64,000 nucleotides of DNA from Antedon bifida (Eukaryota; Echinodermata; Crinoidea; Comatulida; Antedonidae). The notes under the pieces are model-generated. The model was not told where the DNA came from and ran no database searches. It saw only the letters and a list, made by a program, of their open reading frames with translations. Each line of letters begins with the position of its first letter. Position 1 is the first letter of the stretch. The stretch is taken from assembly GCA_963402885.1 (NCBI GenBank), contig OY727102.1, positions 15,190,001 through 15,254,000 of the forward strand, in the 5' to 3' direction. Both the position numbers and the translations under genes were made by a program. Below, in pieces: positions 56,751 to 64,000 of the stretch.

Positions 56751-58289
56751 TAAGTTTATTTATTCATACGGTAAAATCCAGTTATTTTTTTCGCAGCAGA
56801 AACAGGACCTAATATGTGTTAATTGACTTGACTTTACACTTTATGTTAATGTTGTTACAATTTTTTTCATCGCTTACATACAATGTCATCAACACATGTT
56901 GTTTACAAAGTGATAATATATTGTCTATTCTGTGCTAATATTTAGATAGGCAAACAGCTTCATCTTATTTACTCAAATATACCATAATAAAAATAAACAT
57001 AATTATCAAATGCTTAACCTTTGCCTATTTAGTTCTCTTGACACGATTTGTCTAACCCAATGTCTGAAATGCACTAAAGCATACAGTAATTTGGTTTTAA
57101 ATAAGTGATTATAACATTTTTTATTTGTAATATATCATTTTTCTTGTATATGAATACACAAATAATTGTCACCACTGATTAAAACTAATAAAAGGGCATA
57201 CTGTACATGAATTTTGCATTTGGCAGATAAGCTAACTGGTCCAAAGTGATGAGAAATAGTCAAAGTACTGTTCAATTAAATATTAAAAATATTACATAAG
57301 TTATTACTAACCAATATAGGCATATTTAGAGTAACATAGGTATAAAGCAGTCAATTGGGCACATAGAGCACACATTCTATACATTAGAATAGAAGTAACA
57401 CTATACATAAAGCAGTGAGTCTATTAGCACTACAGGCAATACTAAGGCATAAATAGTGAGTCTATTAGCACTCGGTCTAGACATATTTAGAAGTAACAAA
57501 TGAGTCTATAATATTTAGAAATAACACTAGGCACAAAAGCAATGAGTCTATTAGCACTCGGTCTAGACATATTCAGTAAAACAGGCTATAACAACATGAA
57601 TTTGAATTCTAGTCAGTCTTAAAAATATATTACAACAGTCATATTAATTAATAATAATAATAATAAGTCTATTGCAAACATGTTTAGATTACAGTAGAGA
57701 CTGCCCCCAATTATGATCAGGCTAACAAGTGCTCAGAGATTAATCAAACACATTTTTTCTCTTCTTTTTTTCTTATGTTAATCAGGTACACAAATATCTC
57801 CAATTTAGAGTTGTCTGTCTGTTGCTGAGAGATCTGTAGTGGTTCATGATTTCGGTACCTGGTAGTTAGCGTGTTGGTGTTTTTTACACATTTGAATTGG
57901 GGCTTAATAGATAGGCCACATCCTGCTATCAGTGCCCCAGAAATCTTTATGTGCATATTTTGATTATGAAATGGAATGTACTGTATAGTAAATATTGCTT
58001 ATATGTCATATTGTGTTGATGACACTGTGATTGTGCAATAAGAGTTCACCCTGTAACCAGGTGACAGTAACAGTTGGTAAGGAGCATAAATGTAAAAGTG
58101 CATTTATCAAAAGTAGGGTAAATATTTGTTTTTGTTTAATTAAACAAAACTACTATCTGCCTGTGTTAATATAAGTGACTGAGCTTAAACTCAATTTAGT
58201 AATCTTAGTGCCCTACTGACAACCGAAATTATGAAAATTAAAACAATTAATTAGTGATATTAGGGATACTTCATGAATTTATATAATGA

Positions 58290-58420
58290 CCTAGTGGTAA
58301 ACTGATTTTGAGTGTGTTATTGTATTCCAGTTTACTGGTTGATACGTAAATCACTGGACTGGATTCGAACCAGTGTTAGTGGACATGCAGGCACAATTTA
58401 GCAGCGCATTGCAGCCTGGC
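58290..58420 (+). repeat. Possible tRNA-derived SINE fragment
   Basis: CTAGTGGTAAACTG near 58290 and the B-box-like GGATTCGAACC near 58361 resemble tRNA internal promoter boxes, but the spacing is too wide for a tRNA. Weak. Confidence 0.35.
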
Positions 58421-58539
58421 CCTAAATATAAATGTGTGACTTTTAAACATTCCCAACATCAAACATTACTACTACAACCACAGAGCTAACTACTGTAAAT
58501 CCTCCATGGTATACCATGCCATCAAATGGTATTGCCATC

Positions 58540-58680
58540 TTTATTTATTTATTTATTTCAACAATATTTTACGAGGGTGGTCCATCCAGCCAAAGCTGAT
58601 CATTAGGGACCCTCACAAAAATACAACATGACGAGACATAAACATTTAACAATAATTAAATTTAAATAAATATAGAAACA
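58540..58680 (-). repeat. LINE/SINE 3' end with (ATTT)n tail
   Basis: On the minus strand, GAGGGTCCCTAATGATCAGC and TTTGGCTGGATGGACCACCC lead into ATAAATAAATAAAT, as at the 3' end of a retroposon. Confidence 0.5.
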
Positions 58681-60269
58681 AAAGCACAAAAAATCTTTCT
58701 TTCTTTCAGAATTTACTTGATTGATATCAAATTATGCAATTTTCCATTTAATTTTTTTGTAACCTATGGTTTCCAATTTGACCTTCAATATGTTGAATGA
58801 CACATTATAGCACAATTCAAATCTTTATTTACATAATTGATTTCTGTTTTTATGTTAATAATTCTATATATTGACATAGCTCTTGTTGGCTATCAGCTTG
58901 GCCTCTAATTCCAACATAATTTGTCACTTTTGTTTGCGAAGTGGCAATTGTCTATTGTACTAGTCTTCTCCTTATGTAAATATTTTAGATAGGTAACCAA
59001 GTTTATCTTATTTACTTGAGAAGAATAAATATATCATCATAAACAGATATATTATATACTTTGCTTTTAGTTCCCTATAGACCTGACAATGTATTCTACA
59101 TAAAATAACTTTTAAACTGCAGATCATCTAGGTAAACACGTCTTCTCTGTTCTGTCAAATTATTCATCACTAATTTTTGCACAGAGCCGCAGTGCCGGTA
59201 ATTCACATGAGGGCTTAAAAAAGTGAAAGGGTCCAAATACTATCTCTTGAACTATTCAAATTCTGATAATATTTAGTACTTCGTACCATCAATGCTAACT
59301 AAGCTTAATCTGTATTAAAGGAGACCGCACTAAAATGTTAAAACAAAGATCAAAGTTGAATCCTCTTCTGTTTGGTAAATACGCCAATTTTGCACCTTTT
59401 GCTTGGATCCTGTTCACACAGAAAACAGTAAATTTACCTTCTGTGTGAAGATATCTAGGCTAACAATAATACTTGTTTGCTTGATTACTCCAATATTGCT
59501 GCAATTTCTTTCTTTGTGAAAAATGCTTAAAATTGAGAATGTATTTGTGTATACAAAGAGACATTCTCTAGAAGACGATTGCAGCAACAACCAAATCATT
59601 GAGAGATTCTCAACCATACTTTAATTCCTTTTGGAAAAACATGATGTACACCGCAAACCTAACTTTAGTAGTGTTTATTTGCCATGCAAACTTTTAAACA
59701 AAGATTTTTTACAATCCAAAATTTATATCTCTGCTTTGTCACCAGGCAATTGATAAATTTAAAGCCATCTGAACAAGCAGAGCCCAAAAGTTAGACTCAA
59801 TGTCTGTATGATTTGATTTATGATTTAGCCAACATACTTTGTTTGGTTACTGAGCATGTTCCGTATTTGGTAATGTTCTGTAATTTTTATTTCTTAATGA
59901 TTGTGTTGGTGTGTTGTTTGCAGTCTAAAGGAACTGCACAAAAAATAGGTCATCTAGATTACAAATATAATATGATTTTTTAATAGAAAAAGAGTACGAA
60001 ACATATAGGATTTGGGTTTAGTGTTATAATGTAGAAAATAATTTTGTAGGTTGTAGGAAGTAACAAACATGTATAAAAAATGGAACATAACATTCTTTAG
60101 ACATTACCCTATTGTGAAATAGTTTGTTCCATGGTTTTTCTGATTTCTGTTTCGTAGACATTAAATGAATGACAAACACAATTGTTCGTCAATTATATAG
60201 TGCTTATTCATTGTTTATAATAGTATCAGTAACAGCTTTATTCATGTTGTTTATGCACCACTGCAACAG

Positions 60270-60321
60270 CAGGCACTTATAAAAGAGATAAAGGAAGCAC
60301 AGGTTGGCCAACGACTTCCAG
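60270..60321 (+). CDS. SMG5: Probable SMG5 exon 15
   Basis: A 52 bp open segment after ...CACTGCAACAG and before GTACTG encodes QALIKEIKEAQVGQRLP. It joins exon 14 in phase 0 and leaves phase 1. The residues fit the charged helical stretch that follows the VRI-CIRSFGH block in SMG5 proteins (MAQ-EARR-RLMRDMAQLRLQ in the human protein). The acceptor lacks a strong pyrimidine run and the exon is short, so confidence is moderate. Confidence 0.5.
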
Positions 60322-60878
60322 GTACTGCTATTAGACGTATCTTGATTAGGTCTTGTTATGCCTTCTCAACTATACACAAGAGAGATGGTGGAAATTGTTG
60401 AAACAATCTCTGAGCCACTCCTGAAAATCACAGGAAGTGAACAGACCGCGTCCAATTGCCTATCATTTCCTTACAGATTATATAAAGCTTAATTGGTTCC
60501 CTTTGTCTTGAAACTTTCTTAGTGTTTTGACTCAAAGGTAGTAATAGCCCTGGTTTATTTTTTAAAGTGTAGTACCCCCTCTAGAGTGAACAACATAGTC
60601 TATTGTTTGAGAATAACAGAATTTGTTTATAAATTATTAATCATTGTCTTTAGTGTACACAGTTTTTTGATAATATTACACAATAATATTTGTTTGTTCT
60701 TTCACGCCTCTAGAATCCATTTCTGCTTCACTTTTGCACAAGCATGCATAGTGATTCCAACATCTTCAACATCTAATTATGTAACAAAAACCTACTTACA
60801 CCCTTTTGTTAAATCTTCTAAATCAGACCTTTTATGCATATTTTTTTCCTGTAAATACCTTTTTACGTGTTTCGACTG

Positions 60879-61137
60879 TTAAAGCACCTTGATTGGTCCT
60901 ATCACTGATTAAGGGCTTCTCTTGACCAGAGGAAAGGCATGGGCCAATACGTCTGAGGCAGATACTAGATACAGGGCTGCCATAAGAGTCAGCAATGCTG
61001 ATTTCAAATGCCTAATGGGACCCCAGCTCCATACACAGCACGGCATTCCCAGATGGTATCTTATCCAAGCTCTAACCGGGCCCAATGTTGCTTAACTTGA
61101 TCTGATGAGAACCGGTGTTTCAACATGGTATACACTG
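60879..61137 (-). repeat. 5S rRNA-derived SINE, copy 2
   Basis: On the minus strand the head (61137 down to about 61030) reads ACCATGTTGAAACACCGGTT, CTCATCAGATCAAG, TTAAGCAACATTGGGCCCGG, TTAGAGCTTGGAT and TGGGAATGCCGTGCTGT. This is the 5S rRNA sequence from helix I through the internal promoter to the 3' end. A unique tail follows to 60879, shared with the copy at 51909-52113. It is a SINE3-type element rather than a 5S gene. Confidence 0.88.
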
Positions 61138-61145
61138 TAAATGAG

Positions 61146-61455
61146 GGCGTGAGGGCGTGTGGCACAGGGTGTTGGACGTTGGACTATTGATCGTGAGACC
61201 GATGTTCGAATCCAACTCTTGCCGCATTGCTTGTATCCTTAGGCAAGATACTTTACTTACGTTTGCCTCTCTCCACCCAGGTGTATAAATGGGAACCCGG
61301 TTAGATCAAGACACAACTTTGGCTGATTACTAGCTGCATTTATGTTTCCATACGTGTTTGATCCAAAAAAATTACTGGGGTAATAATGTTGCAGCGCATT
61401 GAGAGCTTGCTTATATGCGCTATATTAAAATGAACTATTTTTATTATTATTTAAA
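61146..61455 (+). repeat. tRNA-derived SINE with full body
   Basis: The head has GTGTGGCACAGGGTGTTGGA (A-box region) and GATGTTCGAATCC (B-box). The body has GCTTGTATCCTTAGGCAAGA, CTCTCCACCCAGGTGTATAA and ATGGGAACCCGG. The 3' end has GCTTATATGCGCTATATTAA and a TTTTTATTATTATTT tail. It lies immediately after the 5S-derived SINE. Confidence 0.85.
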
Positions 61456-62400
61456 TAAAGCATTTGAAAAAAAGGATTTTACCTTTGTCAAAAAAAAAAA
61501 TCAGTTTCCAGCTATATCAATATCATATCAACTTTCCAAAATGAGAAATTGTATTTAATTAGTAAAAGCAAAGATTTGGTGGCAAACTAATAATTTGTTT
61601 TTAAAGCCTGGTTTCTGCAAATTCTATTTTCCATGAACTTTGCTTCCAATAGAACAGAATTAACTTTTTGTTTATTTTTTTGGTCAGTTGAGTATGTCAT
61701 ATAATCTAGGAATTTAGCACTATAGGCTGTCATAATATCTTGCATTTACAAATTGTTTACACTTTGTAGTGAGTGTGAGACCTCTTGAACACTTCAATAA
61801 CATCAGGTAATGTGTAGAGTATAGAATAAAAATAGCATGCTACAGAATGTATAGCCCTCATAATATGTTTTATTTTTTCCCCTTTATTGTTATGTATTTC
61901 CTGAAATATCCTATATCATGTATTATTTTTGTTTCTCATGTACAATACCAGCAAAATTGCAGGTGAGCATAACAAGGCATTAAATAATGATATAAATGGT
62001 CTTAAAATTAAGCGTCATAAGAAACAATTATCATCAGAACTATAATCAAAAGCCTAGAGTACTTTACTTTCTCCGCGATACGATTCTGAGAAAATGCGAA
62101 ATCTATATTTACTGTATTATGAACTGAACATCAATATTTCACTACTTGTAATGTATTGCATTTATTATTAATATTATATTCAGAAATTGTGTTTACTTGG
62201 AAATGGAAGTTCCTTGTGAAGTTTATTGGCATCATTAAATCTATATTTTGGGGTGTTTCATTCATACAATGTTGTTTTGTAAAAACCAAAACAGATTTTG
62301 TGGGTGTCCTTACTTAGATAAGTAAGGAGTGAGTGCAGAATCTGTTTGGGCTTTAGCCTATTCTCATTCCTGGTTATTTTTACATTGATGACCGAATAAA

Positions 62401-62431
<31 letters not shown>

Positions 62432-64000
62432 AAAAATAAATTAATAAATAATTTGAATTAAATTGTAGTTTTTTATAAACATATTGTTTGAAATTAAATA
62501 CAGACCTTGTTATTAATAGTACATATTAGATGATACTGTAGTTTATTTATTTTTTTCTGTCTAATAACGAAACTGTTACTCTGCACCAAATGTCAATAAA
62601 TCTACTTGAAAAGGACGGAATATTAAACAGCATGTCGCCTTCCTTCAATAATGATCCTAGTGGGAAGAAAGAGTAAAACATAAATATCGAAAATACTAAA
62701 TTCAGTTCATTGGCAACAAAATTGCTAGATCATTCCTCATGGCTATTAAAACATCAGTAAATTACTTCCACCCTGCAGATTGTAAAGGATAGGCTGTATA
62801 CCCGGGAGAATTATATTAAGAGTTTCCTTTTCATATTTAAGATCGTGCTGGTTCATGTTCCATGTTTTGGTTATAGCCCAACGCCTGAGTCATTTGATCT
62901 TGCCTAGCTGTTGTGTTTTTTATCACTATAGTGTCTGTTATTTTAATGAGGCCAGATAACTTCTCCCCGGAGAGATGAATATCAACTGCTCAGTTTTCTG
63001 TCTGTCAACTGCGCAACTGGAGTGAAGCCAAGCCCCCCTGCATAAAGAATGCCTTGCTAGCTAAAGTCACCACAGCCCCATCAACAACTGCAAAAGACTA
63101 GTAATAATAACATAAACACTCCTGAAGACAAATTATATTCATGCTAGGCTGTGGAATGCTGTGTTCTCCACAGGGGCTTATATATCTTGACAGTTGCTAT
63201 TTTCTGTGAAGGCTAGGCTATGTTTGGTCAGGTTTGCCTGCAGGTGTCTGTCTATGGGAATGTGTATATCTGTGTGATGTTGATGATAGGTGTGTAAATT
63301 TAATTTACATCACACATATGATTGGGCTCCTTTGATAATTTAATGATCAATATTCATTGGACTCTTCCATTATTATTAGGGGTTATTTGAAACCATAAAA
63401 CTGTTTGTGCATGTAGTTTCTCACAAGGACAAAGGTACTTGCAGTGATTTCAAACATAATTGAAATTTATCACTGAAAATTATCTGATTAATGTATTTAA
63501 TTTATGAAAATCATATCACTGACCTAAAATAAATTTGATGTTTAGCTAATTCTCTGTCATAAGCCTAGGGTACAGGTATGCTGTTGGCCTAATATTAATA
63601 ATCGTGGTCATGTCTTTTTATTTGTGGCGTTCAACTGAAGGGTAAAATCACAGTAATAGCATTATTAAATCTGCTTTGTGCTGCTAGTTTTAGATGTTTA
63701 ACACTAGTCCACAGTCTAGTTCAGACCATGGAGCCATGTTGAGACGTATATAAAATGCTACTTTAAATGCCGTGATTCTGAACATGCCCCATAATGAGGG
63801 TGTACAGAATTTGATGTTTGAAATATATCTATATCTATGTGGTCAGATATCGTAAACACAGATAAAAAAAAGCTTTGATGTGGAAGTGAGTGAATCAACC
63901 TCAGCCCACCCTAATTGGAAGGAAATTAAACCAACAATTAAAAAAAATACAGTTTTGACCCTATAAAATGTCTTCTTATGTTAAACACACTTAAAAGGTA
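61456..64000. other. SMG5 intron, right flank
   Basis: No further SMG5 exon is recognised before the edge. It includes a (TAT)n microsatellite at 62400-62430. A short open segment after CACCCTGCAG at 62780 does not resemble the protein. Confidence 0.4.

Noticed and set aside
61030-61137. 5S rRNA gene
   Set aside because: Many mismatches to the 5S consensus and a retroposon tail shared with another copy; a SINE head, not an rRNA gene.
62780-62906. SMG5 exon after CACCCTGCAG
   Set aside because: Open for about 40 codons, but the residues do not resemble any SMG5 block and no good donor is present.

Overview
The window is eukaryotic nuclear DNA: AT-rich, with small exons bounded by GT/AG splice sites, long introns, and many LINE, SINE, MITE and minisatellite sequences. 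Recognisable proteins are animal ones (SMG5, a SWEET/SLC50 sugar transporter, an SLC17-like exon). The dense clusters of the palindrome TAGGCCTA, the 5S-rRNA-derived SINEs and the protein sequences suggest an invertebrate deuterostome, most likely an echinoderm. That placement is an inference; I could not run a search.

Layout. 1-2.2 kb: no gene, one tandem duplication and one inverted dispersed copy. 2.2 kb: one exon of an SLC17-like (sialin/phosphate family) transporter on the minus strand. 2.9-10.8 kb: a transposon graveyard, with a tRNA-derived SINE, a dead CR1/Jockey-type LINE held between ~260 bp inverted repeats, a hAT-like non-autonomous element and a long-TIR MITE. 11.6-12.5 kb: a weak orphan exon pair. 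13.0-16.64 kb: a complete six-exon SWEET1 gene (minus, 221 aa) with a hAT-like element in intron 1 and a minisatellite just past its stop. 18.2-25.3 kb: a gene-free tandem segmental duplication in which a conserved module occurs four times.

26.5-30.2 kb: a two-exon minus-strand gene for a protein with about ten Ser/acidic repeats. Its minisatellite array continues, decayed, for another ~1.7 kb and is interrupted by a LINE. 30.3-33.7 kb: a foldback element, candidate exons of a single-pass membrane protein with ITIM-like tyrosine motifs (plus strand), and two adjoining minisatellites. 34.3-37.2 kb: a two-exon gene (minus) for an uncharacterised acidic 875-residue protein. 37.9 kb: a possible 60-residue basic protein on the plus strand.

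38.7 kb to the right edge: SMG5, a nonsense-mediated mRNA decay factor, on the plus strand. Fourteen exons are resolved (about 820 residues) plus a probable fifteenth; the C-terminal PIN-like domain lies beyond the window. Its introns carry a hAT-like MITE with an 8 bp target duplication, three TTAA-type MITE copies, 5S-derived and tRNA-derived SINEs and LINE 3' ends. The genes have no operon-like relation; they are independent transcription units separated by repeats.
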